This document shows positions 25,395 to 32,474 of a DNA stretch of 33,287 nucleotides, piece by piece. The stretch's first letter is position 1; each line of letters starts with the position of its first letter. A program made the translations under genes and the position numbers. The DNA is from Gemmatimonadota bacterium. Its GTDB lineage: Bacteria; Gemmatimonadota; Gemmatimonadetes; Longimicrobiales; Gaopeijiaceae. Location: assembly GCA_027623325.1 (NCBI GenBank), contig JAQBXY010000033.1:1-33287 (forward strand). The letters are read 5' to 3'. The notes under the pieces are model-generated. The model worked only from the letters and a program-made list of their open reading frames with translations. It searched no databases and was not told the origin of the DNA.

Positions 25395-25982
25395 TCAGTC
25401 GTTCAAATAGTCGTTCAGAAGTTCGATCACCTGCGCTGCGAAATCTTGCAGGACGCGACCATCCGAACCCTCGATCGTGAGGATCTGTCCGCCGGTCATG
25501 GTGACCACGAGGCTGTAGTCGTCCGAGGAGCGCTCCTCGAGTTGACCTGTATTCCGCCCGATTCGGACCTGTTCGATGCCCGGCTGCCGGACTCCGAGCG
25601 CGCCCGCTAGGCCAGCGAGCGCTCCGAGGCCAGACATCGCCTCGCCGACCCCGCTCGAGAAGCTCGTGGCGATTTCGCTGGTGCCGTTCGAGTGGGTAAT
25701 CTCGATCGTGCTGAAGCCCATGACCGCTTCAGCCGTCCCTTCTCCGGGTTGATAGCCGAGGATGGGCGTCTCGAGAATCTCGAGGATTCTCTTGAAATGC
25801 AGATCGGTGATGCCACGCTCGCACCAGTTCAACTCCTCCAGAGCTTCGACATAACTACCGGCCGCGACCAACCCCTCGATCTTGTCGCAGCCTTCCAGGG
25901 CCTGCGCCCGTGCGGAACTGGGCGCGAGGAGCCCGCCGAGGCAGAGGTTCAGCGTAAGGAAGACGGGAACGGATGAACGCAT
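25395..25982 (-). CDS. Secreted protein of unknown function
   Basis: 195 residues. A signal peptide (RSSVPVFLTLNLCLGGLLAP...ARA) is followed by a helical stretch with two cysteines (GCDKIEGL, LNWCERG) that could form a disulfide, then a glycine- and alanine-rich hinge (VGEAMSGLGALAGLAGALG) and a C-terminal region of alternating strands. I do not recognise a family. The start at 25982 is firm: AAGGAGG precedes the ATG at a good distance, although the frame is open 200 bases further up. It points towards the exosortase gene. Confidence 0.7.
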   Translation of the reverse strand: MRSSVPVFLTLNLCLGGLLAPSSARAQALEGCDKIEGLVAAGSYVEALEELNWCERGITDLHFKRILEILETPILGYQPGEGTAEAVMGFSTIEITHSNGTSEIATSFSSGVGEAMSGLGALAGLAGALGVRQPGIEQVRIGRNTGQLEERSSDDYSLVVTMTGGQILTIEGSDGRVLQDFAAQVIELLNDYLND

Positions 25983-26006
25983 GGGGGGCCTCCTTCCAAG
26001 GTGCGG

Positions 26007-26030
26007 CACGTGCCAACGTGGAGACACGTG
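26007..26030. promoter_or_regulatory. Two CACGTG palindromes upstream of the secreted-protein gene
   Basis: CACGTG occurs at 26007-26012 and 26025-26030, 18 bases apart centre to centre, just before the ribosome site of the gene starting at 25982. It may be an operator pair. No regulator is identified. Confidence 0.25.
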
Positions 26031-26194
26031 GTATGTGAAATCCAGCGAGCCTCGTCGATCGTGGGGCTCGAGAGTCATCGTACAATCTGGGGTCGCGGCG
26101 GGATGTTTGAACGCGCGAGTCGCGAGGCCGGGAAAAATGGTCTCGATCCGGGACTCAATTGGGATGCGAACACTGCTCATGCCCGAGAATGCAC

Positions 26195-26230
26195 CAAGAC
26201 CCGCAACGCCATGAGGCGTTACGGGTCTTG
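26195..26230 (-). terminator. Strong hairpin terminator downstream of the tRNA-Arg remnant
   Basis: A 16-base stem with a single mismatch (CAAGACCCG-c-AACGCC against GGCGTT-a-CGGGTCTTG) closes on the loop ATGA. On the minus strand it lies 12 bases after the tRNA 3' end, exactly where a tRNA terminator belongs. This shows that the sequence left of the tRNA fragment is the original chromosomal downstream flank. No long T run follows. Confidence 0.65.
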
Positions 26231-26242
26231 ACCTTCCATCGA

Positions 26243-26290
<48 letters not shown>

Positions 26291-26416
26291 GTGTCTAGGT
26301 AGCCACCCCCTTACCACTGTACTCCCATACCCTATCAATAGTGCTGTAGATACTGGATTATATGACCCTACCCACTACCTTTGGGGTATCACCATCATAT
26401 CAGGATAGATCACCTA

Positions 26417-26437
26417 ATGGTAGACTTATGGTAGACT
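26417..26437. repeat. Direct repeat, possible integrase arm-binding sites
   Basis: ATGGTAGACT occurs at 26417-26426 and 26428-26437, with an 11-base period (one helical turn), between the tRNA core site and the integrase gene. Arm-type sites of tyrosine integrases have this size and position. The surrounding 120 bases are AT-rich. No confident promoter is assigned here. Confidence 0.45.
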
Positions 26438-26452
26438 CAAAGGAAGATTCAG

Positions 26453-27754
26453 ATGCCAGAGCCTAAACCCCAGGCCAGGCACATCCCCTTCACATCCAGC
26501 CGCATCCAAAGCATGAAGTGGGATGGACGCAGGAGTGACATCCGATACGACTCCCACCCCAAGGCACCTGGGAGTGGCTTCGGGATCAGGATCTACCCAA
26601 CAGGACGTAAGAGCTACGTCCTCCAGTATCGTGCCAAGGAACGTGTAGGCGGCTCTGGCGTCCTCCTCAAGACCGTGCGAAGCAAGGTCCACCTGAAGGT
26701 GCTGGGCAATGTCGAAACCATGAGCCTGTCCACTGCCAGAGAGATCGGGCTGAAGCTCATCCAAGAAGTTGAGATCGGTATTGATCCTTCTGAGGATCGG
26801 TCCCTAGAGGGAATCACGCTCAGTGAATTCCTGCCGATCTACCTAGAGGTAAAGCGACAGGAAGGGTGGACGAAAAAATATCTGTACGATCTTCAGAGGC
26901 GGGTGGTGAACTACCTGCTCCCCTTGTTTGGAGATCGTCCCCTCACAGCCATCAAGAGAAGCCAGTACCACCAGGTCTACCTGGGGATCTCGTCGGGAGA
27001 GAAGTCCATCAGTGGTCGCCCTGCCCCTGTTGAGGCGAACAGGCTCCATGCCAACCTTGGCAATATCTTCAAGGTTGCTGAGATCAAGGGGGCAATTCCA
27101 GAGGGTTACTCCTACCCTACCAGGCTCGTCAAGAAGAAGCGTGAGAACCCCCGCAAGCGATACCTGTCTGATCCAGAACTGAAACGCTTATACCGCGCCC
27201 TCGAGGACGAGCCACAGAGCCACGCACTGAGCATCGTCCAGATCCTCTGCCATCAAGGGATGCGGAAGCGTGAACTTCTAGAGTTAAGCTGGCCTGACGT
27301 TCACCTAGACCGAGTGTCAGGACGCGAGTGTGAGCCACCTCATATCTTCGTGGGCACGACAAAAAACGGAGACAAGATGTTCTCCGTATTGAGTCCTCAA
27401 ACCATCCAAATCTTCCAGCACCTAGCCAGCCAGAGAACCTCTGATGAAGTAGTCTTCCCTTCCCCCGTCATCAAGGGAGAGAGCGTCAAGGACATCCGCC
27501 CTCAATGGAAACGTATCCGTGCGGAAGCTGACCTTGGAGACTTCACTCTCCACGACTTGAGGCACTGTGTTGGGACATGGCTGGGTCGGCTGGAGAAGAC
27601 CGAGTTAGTGATTAGCCGGACTTTGAACCACAGAGTGAAATCCGTCACGGAGCAGTACAGCTTGATCCCGAATGAAACCAAGGAAGAAGCCATCAAGGAG
27701 TTGGCCGATTGGCTCCAGGCGCAGGTTGGTCCACCCATACTGATCGGCATGTGA
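26453..27754 (+). CDS. int: Tyrosine-type site-specific integrase
   Basis: 433 residues in the usual three parts. The N-terminal arm-binding domain has GFGIRIYPTGRKSYVLQYR, as in P4/DUF4102-like integrases; a SAM-like core-binding domain spans about residues 120-220; the catalytic domain follows. The active-site residues are all present: Arg271 (QGMRKREL), Lys304 (TTKNG), His367-x-x-Arg370 (HDLRH), His393 (LNHRVKS) and Tyr402 (EQYSL). It should catalyse element integration and excision at the tRNA-Arg site 150 bases away. AAAGGAAG lies six bases before the ATG. Codon and base use are clearly less GC-rich than in the chromosomal genes to the left. Confidence 0.96.
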   Translation: MPEPKPQARHIPFTSSRIQSMKWDGRRSDIRYDSHPKAPGSGFGIRIYPTGRKSYVLQYRAKERVGGSGVLLKTVRSKVHLKVLGNVETMSLSTAREIGLKLIQEVEIGIDPSEDRSLEGITLSEFLPIYLEVKRQEGWTKKYLYDLQRRVVNYLLPLFGDRPLTAIKRSQYHQVYLGISSGEKSISGRPAPVEANRLHANLGNIFKVAEIKGAIPEGYSYPTRLVKKKRENPRKRYLSDPELKRLYRALEDEPQSHALSIVQILCHQGMRKRELLELSWPDVHLDRVSGRECEPPHIFVGTTKNGDKMFSVLSPQTIQIFQHLASQRTSDEVVFPSPVIKGESVKDIRPQWKRIRAEADLGDFTLHDLRHCVGTWLGRLEKTELVISRTLNHRVKSVTEQYSLIPNETKEEAIKELADWLQAQVGPPILIGM

Positions 27755-27761
27755 TATCACC

Positions 27762-27791
27762 TTGACCCATCAGAGGCGTAACGTTTAGAAT
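27762..27791 (+). promoter_or_regulatory. Candidate promoter of the element's early genes
   Basis: TTGACC (27762-27767), an 18-base spacer and TAGAAT (27786-27791) match the -35/-10 consensus at five of six positions each. It lies just after the integrase stop and would give a ~205-base leader before the HTH gene. That leader contains hairpins and may be regulated. Confidence 0.45.
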
Positions 27792-27959
27792 CAATAACAA
27801 GCGACATTCTTAGCCCGGAGTGTCGGACGGTATCGCGACCTAATCGCGCAAAAAAGAAGCAGGAACGAGAAGCACGGTTGCTTGGGGCACCAGAGAGATG
27901 CTCATCTCTGCCAGGCGTCCAACCAGTGTGAGAGAGGGGTGGGGACTTCCCACGCCCTC

Positions 27960-27977
27960 CAGGGGGTCTGCCCCCTG
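27960..27977 (+). terminator. GC-rich hairpin in the leader of the HTH gene
   Basis: CAGGGGG-TCTG-CCCCCTG, a perfect 7-base stem, lies 28 bases before ATG 28006. A smaller inverted repeat, AGAGAT-GCTC-ATCTCT, lies near 27893. With no U tract, attenuation is only a possibility. The rest of the 250-base gap (27755-28005) holds no gene I can support. Confidence 0.35.
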
Positions 27978-28005
27978 TAATGCACACTGAGTTAAGGACG
28001 TTCTC

Positions 28006-28245
28006 ATGGCAGCACCAACCGCAGCCGAACTAGCCCCCCCGATCTACAAGTTAGAAGACCAGCCCACAGGCGAGCCTTGGCCTTGGTGCTACGTCCCCGA
28101 AGCCTGTGAGATTCTGGGCAAGTCCCCAATCACCCTGCAAAGGTGGCGGACGAACCAGTACGGACCCCCGTCCTCCCGGAACGGAAACCGAGTCGTATAC
28201 AAGAGGTCCGATCTTTACGATTGGATGCTAGGGAGGACCGATTAA
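28006..28245 (+). CDS. HTH DNA-binding protein, excisionase/MerR-like (HTH_17 type)
   Basis: 79 residues. After a loose N-terminus, YVPEACEILGKSPITLQRWRTNQYGPP is a helix-turn-helix with the trailing wing motif VVYKRSDLYDWML, the pattern of small excisionase (Xis)-like and HTH_17 proteins. It could direct excision with the integrase or repress element genes. AAGGA lies seven bases before the ATG. A second ATG (28245) overlaps its stop and has a strong GGGAGGA site, but its frame runs only 40 codons. Confidence 0.8.
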   Translation: MAAPTAAELAPPIYKLEDQPTGEPWPWCYVPEACEILGKSPITLQRWRTNQYGPPSSRNGNRVVYKRSDLYDWMLGRTD

Positions 28246-28288
28246 TGCCCACGGTTCGGCTGGCTCAAAGAGATCATCTGCCCGCACG

Positions 28289-28708
28289 GTGGTGGTTGCC
28301 AAGTCGGAGATTACCCCTGATGACAGCCCTGGCATGTGGCATGTGCATGGGGAACTGCCAGAACTAAAATTTGAATGGTTGCCTCAGAAGATGGCTTCCA
28401 TGGCAAGGACTCTTTCAGAGTCTCAGCAAGTGCAGCCAGCCATGGCGATCATGGGGTGTATAGCTGCGGCTTCTGCCTGTGTGGTTGGGAAGTACCGCAT
28501 TGCTGACATCACAGTGAATTGGGTGGAAGAGTGGTCTTCGCTCTTCGTGATGTTGATTGCCCCGTCAGGGGGCAGAAAGTCCTCCATCTTCTCCAAGCTC
28601 CTCAAGCCTATTGAGCTTTGGCAGAGGTACCGAAGGAATGACCTCGAAGAATGGGTCGGCGAGCGAGTCAGGAACTCGACCTCTGACGCGCTGGACGCTG
28701 GCGAATGA
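28289..28708 (+). pseudogene. Truncated DUF3987-family protein (N-terminal part only)
   Basis: 139 codons at most. KMASMARTLSESQQVQPAM, MGCIAAASACVVGKYRI and WSSLFVMLIAPSGGRKSSIF match the start of DUF3987 proteins, phage/plasmid helicase-primase-like ATPases of 500-800 residues, including the GxRKS phosphate-loop-like turn. After about residue 120 the match ends, codon use turns sharply GC-rich and the protein stops, overlapping the replicase ATG (ATGA). The start is unclear: the well-spaced ribosome site at 28231 serves ATG 28245 in another frame, so a frameshift near 28250-28290 is possible. I read this as a gene cut by recombination. Confidence 0.6.
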
Positions 28709-30558
28709 CGACCGCGACCGCCGAGCATTTCGAGGGAGCCGCCGAGGGCTACCAGGACTTGGGCTGGCCGGTGTTCCCGGTGCGCGGCAAAATCCCGGCG
28801 ACGAAGAACGGGTGCCTGGACGCGACCACGGAGCCGTGGCGGGCCTGGCCCCGCAGTGCCACCGGCGTAGGATTCGCCACGGGCACCGTGAGCGGGATAT
28901 GGGTGCTCGACCTGGACTCCGAGGAAGCCGAGCGTCGGTGGGAGACGATGCAGGACGAGCACGGCGAGCGCATCGCCACCGTGACCGCAAAGACCGGCAA
29001 GGGCTTTCACGTCTACTTCAAGATGCCGCCTGGTCGGGATATCCGAAATTCAGCGGGCAAGGTCGGCCCAGGCATCGACGTGCGCGGTACAGGCGGTTAC
29101 GTAGTTTTGCCTCCGAGCGCGCACCCGGACGGCGGCGTGTACGAGTGGGTTCGGGACAGGTCGCCTGACGACTTCCCGGTGGCCGTGACCCCACGCTGGC
29201 TGGTGGATCTGGTATGCGGTCGAGCGGATACACGCACGAACGCGCCGGCGCTAGGCGAGGTGATCGGTGAAGGCGGACGCAACGCAACGCTCACGAGCTT
29301 GGCAGGCACGCTCAGGCGGCGCGGGATGAGCGAGGAAGCGATAGCAGCCGCGCTGCACGTCGAGAACCGAGGCCGGTGCGTCCCGCCCCTACCTGCTGTC
29401 GAGGTGGACGCCATCGCGTCGTCTGTGGCCCGCTACGTGCCGTCAGCGGGCAGCACTCCCGACGGCACGCCGCGATTCGGCGGCGCGTCCTATGAGTTGC
29501 TCAATGTCGGGCAGTTGGAGGACCGCCCGGTTGCCGAATCGCTAATCACGGGCCTCTTCCCAGAGGGAGCGCTAATCAGCCTCTTCGGAGCGCCAGGGTC
29601 AGGGAAGTCCTTCGCTGCACTCGACTGGGGGATGTGCGTTGCGGGGGGGGAGCCGTGGGCTGGGCGTGCGGTGGGGCAAGGCGGCGTCGTGTACGTGTCT
29701 GGCGAGGGCTCAGGTGGACTCGGCCAGCGTATCCGTGCGTGGCGCGACTGCCATCCGATGGCCGAGGTGTCGGACATTTATTTCCTGCTGGACGCGGTTC
29801 CCTTAATGGACCATCAGGCCGTTCTTCGTTTCGTGGCCACGATACGTGACCGCGTGCCGAACCCGAAGCTGGTCGTGTTCGACACGCTCGCCCGCTGCAC
29901 ACTCGGTGCCGACGAGAACTCAGCGCGGGACATGGGGCTCGCCATTCATGGCGCGGATATCGTGCGCAGAGAGTTGGGGTGTGCTGTCTTGCTCATCCAT
30001 CACACCAACGCATCCGGTGATCGTGAGAGGGGCTCTACGGCACTCCGTGGCGCGGTGGACGTGCTGATGTCCCTGCGAACCGATGAACGCGGCATCACAC
30101 TCAAGTGTGAGAAGTCGAAGGACTCAGAGCCGTTCGATGACATCCGCCTGAAACTGTCAAAGCGTCTGGATTCGGCTGTTCTTACTCCAGATTTCGACGT
30201 TGGAGTAAGGGGGGACTTTTTGACCGCCCGGCAGGTCGAAACTCTAAGGTCACTCCATATCTCGGCACTAGACGACGGGCTCACGGTTTCAACGTGGCTT
30301 GAGGTGTCGGGGCAGAAGTCCTCGTCCTTCTACGGGCATCGAAAGTCCTTAGTGGATAAGGGTTTTGTGAGGCAGCATAGAGAAGGAAGGGGTGCGCGGT
30401 ACACCGTAACTGCGAAGGGTGAAGCCGCCCTTACTCCACTTACTCCAAGTCACTCCAACGGCACTCTGGAGTTAGCTGGCACTTCACTTCCTCCACTCCC
30501 CCCCCTCTTAGGAGGGGGAGAGTGTGGAGTAAAAGTGGGAAAGGATGAAGAGAGATGA
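28705..30558 (+). CDS. PrimPol-PriCT-RepA-type replicase (primase/polymerase-helicase)
   Basis: 617 residues in one chain. Residues 1-165 are a bifunctional primase-polymerase domain: metal-binding Asp69 and Asp71 (VLDLDSEE), TGKGFHVYF with His102 and GIDVRGTGGYVVLPPS with Asp125. Residues ~185-245 resemble PriCT_1 (GEGGRNATLTSLAGTLRRRGMSEEAI). Residues ~275-470 are a RepA/AAA_25 helicase: Walker A GAPGSGKS (295-302), Walker B KLVVFDT and LLIHHTN. The last part has a winged-helix-like segment and a proline-rich tail encoded by repeated DNA. It can probably prime and unwind the element's own origin. The first ~1.5 kb are markedly GC-richer than the integrase gene. Confidence 0.9.
   Translation: MTTATAEHFEGAAEGYQDLGWPVFPVRGKIPATKNGCLDATTEPWRAWPRSATGVGFATGTVSGIWVLDLDSEEAERRWETMQDEHGERIATVTAKTGKGFHVYFKMPPGRDIRNSAGKVGPGIDVRGTGGYVVLPPSAHPDGGVYEWVRDRSPDDFPVAVTPRWLVDLVCGRADTRTNAPALGEVIGEGGRNATLTSLAGTLRRRGMSEEAIAAALHVENRGRCVPPLPAVEVDAIASSVARYVPSAGSTPDGTPRFGGASYELLNVGQLEDRPVAESLITGLFPEGALISLFGAPGSGKSFAALDWGMCVAGGEPWAGRAVGQGGVVYVSGEGSGGLGQRIRAWRDCHPMAEVSDIYFLLDAVPLMDHQAVLRFVATIRDRVPNPKLVVFDTLARCTLGADENSARDMGLAIHGADIVRRELGCAVLLIHHTNASGDRERGSTALRGAVDVLMSLRTDERGITLKCEKSKDSEPFDDIRLKLSKRLDSAVLTPDFDVGVRGDFLTARQVETLRSLHISALDDGLTVSTWLEVSGQKSSSFYGHRKSLVDKGFVRQHREGRGARYTVTAKGEAALTPLTPSHSNGTLELAGTSLPPLPPLLGGGECGVKVGKDEER
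30181..30533. repeat. Iteron-like 9-base repeats, candidate replication origin
   Basis: CTTACTCCA is found at 30181, 30430 and 30439 (the last two directly in tandem), its exact complement TGGAGTAAG at 30201, the variant GTCACTCCA at 30249 and 30449, and complement variants TGGAGTTAG (30467) and TGGAGTAAA (30525). A composite hairpin lies at 30491-30529 (core CCCCCTC-TTAG-GAGGGGG). All are inside the 3' third of the replicase gene, where the protein is low-complexity (LTPLTPSHS, LPPLPPLLGGG). Binding sites for a replication initiator, next to its own gene, are the likely reading. Confidence 0.55.
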
Positions 30559-30740
30559 CCGGCAATTACCTACGAACTCTGGCAGAACACATCCGTACGA
30601 CCCAGTTCAAGCCTGGAGTCCATCACGTTGAGGTCCGCCACGATGACGACTGCGGGATGCTTCGAGGTCGCGATTGCGATTGCTCACCCACCATCGAGTC
30701 GGGCGTGCGCGTCCAAAGGAAGCACAACGATGAAAGCTGA
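30555..30740 (+). CDS. Small cysteine-containing protein, unknown
   Basis: 61 residues starting in an ATGA overlap with the replicase stop. The centre has DDDCGMLRGRDCDCSPTI, three cysteines in a C-x8-C-x-C pattern, which could bind a metal. No family is recognised with confidence; short proteins of this kind are common behind phage-type replicases. Confidence 0.55.
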   Translation: MTGNYLRTLAEHIRTTQFKPGVHHVEVRHDDDCGMLRGRDCDCSPTIESGVRVQRKHNDES

Positions 30741-30990
30741 CATCCCCGGCATGACTGCACGTACCGAAGTCCATGAAATCATCGACCTGCCGTGCGGCGG
30801 GTCCACGTTGCGGCTCGCGCTCATTCGAGACGGATCGGATGGCCGCCTCTTAATCGCGCACGGCTTCGATAGCGGCTCCGCCTTCCACCGTCCGGCCTGG
30901 TGCACCGCACCGCTCACAATACCGGCGACGGCAATTCCCGAGCTACGCGCCGCGCTGGATGTCCTGGCAATTCCGAGCGAACAAGCATGA
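30730..30990 (+). CDS. Small hypothetical protein
   Basis: 86 residues from ATG 30730, which lies inside the end of the preceding gene (11-base overlap). The sequence alternates beta-like stretches (GSTLRLALIRDG, GRLLIAHGF) and ends with a helix (ATAIPELRAALDVLA). It is probably a compact alpha-beta fold. Function unknown; overlap coupling supports that it is translated. Confidence 0.55.
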   Translation: MKADIPGMTARTEVHEIIDLPCGGSTLRLALIRDGSDGRLLIAHGFDSGSAFHRPAWCTAPLTIPATAIPELRAALDVLAIPSEQA

Positions 30991-31109
30991 AACGCTCTCG
31001 ACTCGGTGGGGAGCATAAGCCGCTGAAGGCTCCACTGACGAAAGATGAAGACGGCCTCTCCTGTAGTGACTGCAAGGTGTTCATCGAGTTCTCGGTGTTC
31101 CCTGAATGA
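30987..31109 (+). CDS. Very small hypothetical protein (40 aa)
   Basis: ATG 30987 overlaps the previous stop (ATGA) and its own stop overlaps the next ATG (ATGA at 31106). It is basic at the start (KRSRLGGEHKP) and has a C-x2-C pair (LSCSDCKVF). The two-sided ATGA coupling is the main evidence that it is a gene. Function unknown. Confidence 0.5.
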   Translation: MKRSRLGGEHKPLKAPLTKDEDGLSCSDCKVFIEFSVFPE

Positions 31110-31522
31110 GCAAGAGTGATGGTCTGAACAACGGGAAAGACAGCGGGGTGGTGCCGCTCGTCCCACAGGCACATGGCGGTGCGTTGAAAGCTGGTGGCAC
31201 GCCCGGCAATAGGGGCAACGTGAACAGTCCGGGTCGGCCACGCACACGAATCCGCACAGCTTCGGCACTCGCCTACGAAGAACGCATACCCGTACTGACC
31301 GACATCGCGGACGACAAGAACGAGAAGGCTGGTGATCGAATCCGCGCTCTCGATGTGCTTGGTCGGATCGGGCTCTCAGACGATGGCGACAAGGTCAACG
31401 AAGACCTCGTGCGCGAGATGGCAGGCGTCGTGAGAGGGGTGCTACAGTCTGCGCCTGACGGCGACAAACTGCTCGAGGCGATCTACGAGGGCTGGAAGCC
31501 CGTTATCGCGAAGCGGCTCTGA
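31106..31522 (+). CDS. Hypothetical protein, possibly terminase-small-subunit-like
   Basis: 138 residues. A flexible glycine- and asparagine-rich N-terminus contains HGGALKAGGTPGNRGNVNSPGRPR, a basic DNA-binding-like tail seen before the HTH of some phage small terminases. A mostly helical region follows (KNEKAGDRIRALDVLGRIGL, EDLVREMAGVVRGVL). I cannot confirm the family from sequence alone, and no large terminase gene is visible in the window. ATGA-coupled to the preceding gene. Confidence 0.55.
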   Translation: MSKSDGLNNGKDSGVVPLVPQAHGGALKAGGTPGNRGNVNSPGRPRTRIRTASALAYEERIPVLTDIADDKNEKAGDRIRALDVLGRIGLSDDGDKVNEDLVREMAGVVRGVLQSAPDGDKLLEAIYEGWKPVIAKRL

Positions 31523-31791
31523 TGGACGCTCGGACTCACGATCTCAGCTTCGTTTGGACAAGAGAGCACTTGGGGGGCTTCTCGCGCCCGGTCATTGAAG
31601 AGTACCCAGCCTTGGACGTGCGTTGGCTCGCACGGACGGGCTTACTAGGCGGCTCACAGAGCCTAGAATGGAGCGACGGCAGCATCCTCGCACCAAACAG
31701 AAGTAATCGAACGAACGTGAACAAGGGCTGGGACATGCCACATGACATGCGGCATACCCTGACCCATACAAATATCTGGAGACAATCATGA
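31522..31791 (+). CDS. Hypothetical protein, apparently truncated or chimeric
   Basis: 89 residues; ATG 31522 overlaps the previous stop. The centre LDVRWLARTGLLGGSQSLEWSDGS resembles the start of a small domain found in proteins of many environmental bacteria (DVRxLARxGxL...LSWSxG), but it ends abruptly. The tail (residues ~60-89, rich in His, Asn and Thr) matches nothing and has the lower GC of the following genes. This may be the right-hand edge of a swapped module. Its stop overlaps the next ATG (ATGA). Confidence 0.45.
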   Translation: MDARTHDLSFVWTREHLGGFSRPVIEEYPALDVRWLARTGLLGGSQSLEWSDGSILAPNRSNRTNVNKGWDMPHDMRHTLTHTNIWRQS

Positions 31792-32127
31792 CAGTTGCAA
31801 CTACGACTCGTAAGCGAAGAGGAAGCTCAAACGCCTGGGAGAGGCAAGTTGCCCGTGCCCGTTCTATTCCAATTCAAAAGATGTGCGAACGGCTAGATGT
31901 CGAACTCGTACAGCATGATGACGACAAGGAAGGTGAGTCCTGGTGCGGCACCTGCCCGATCTGTGAGGACCTAGCCCCAGGCTTCCATGTCAGCCCTCAG
32001 AAAGCTGGGGGGCGTGGGCCTCTACTTCTGCCGCACCTGCGGAAGTGGAGGCGACAGCTTGAGCCTCTTCATGGCTGTCCGTAAGACGAGCTTCCCTGAA
32101 ACCGTGAGGGAGTTGTCTGATGGCTAG
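31788..32127 (+). pseudogene. DnaG-type CHC2 zinc-finger protein, frameshifted in a G6 run
   Basis: From ATG 31788 the frame reads IPIQKMCERLDVEL and WCGTCPICEDLAPGFHVSPQKAGG, the first half of a CHC2 primase zinc finger (Cys56, Cys59). At the six Gs of 32007-32012 the frame is lost. Removing one G restores GVGLYFCRTCGSGGDSLSLFMAV and SFPETVRELSDG, the second Cys pair and the standard CHC2 tail, ending at TAG 32125-32127. The restored gene overlaps the next ATG by 8 bases, as neighbours do here. As written, translation runs into another frame and stops at 32082-32084. Mutation, sequencing error and slippage are all possible. Confidence 0.72.
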
Positions 32128-32473
32128 TCGAAAGATTAGACGGGAACGGTTTGAACTACTGGACGAGATCGGTTTCGGGATGCTCTGCAAATTTTATATC
32201 GAAGGCTCGTCCGTGAAGGAACTTTGCCGGTTCCTGTTCGACTGGAGCAAGCACGGGAAACCCGGAGTGAATCTTCTTTACCAGTGGATAGACCAAAGGG
32301 GCCACCGCCCTGCCTGGGACTACACGGTCCGCTTCAAGCGGAAGCTCCATGAGGAGGCACTCAGCAAAGTCGAACTAGAGGTCCCCCAGGTTGATTGGGA
32401 TAGGTGGGAGGAGGAGTGCGCCCTTGCCCTTGGAACCCCCCGCAAGGGTCCTGAGACTGATGAGGAGGATTGA
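32120..32473 (+). CDS. Hypothetical protein
   Basis: 117 residues. A mixed-charge helical N-terminus (KIRRERFELLDEIGFGML) is followed by a possible HTH (SSVKELCRFLFDWSKHGKPGVNLLYQWI) and a strongly acidic tail (PETDEED). GAGGGAG lies 7 bases before the ATG, within the end of the CHC2 gene. No family is recognised. DNA binding is conceivable, but only a guess. Confidence 0.6.
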   Translation: MASRKIRRERFELLDEIGFGMLCKFYIEGSSVKELCRFLFDWSKHGKPGVNLLYQWIDQRGHRPAWDYTVRFKRKLHEEALSKVELEVPQVDWDRWEEECALALGTPRKGPETDEED

Positions 32474-32474
32474 G

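Noticed and set aside
26001-26035. Sigma-54 promoter upstream of the secreted-protein gene
   Set aside because: TTGGCACG is present on the minus strand, but the GC doublet is not at the required 10-base distance from GG.
28245-28367. 40-codon gene from ATG 28245 with a strong ribosome site
   Set aside because: Runs out of frame with the DUF3987 match and its protein has no recognisable feature; noted instead as a possible sign of frameshift.
30181-30540. CRISPR array
   Set aside because: The repeats are 9 bases long, irregularly spaced and on both strands, which does not fit CRISPR repeats and spacers.
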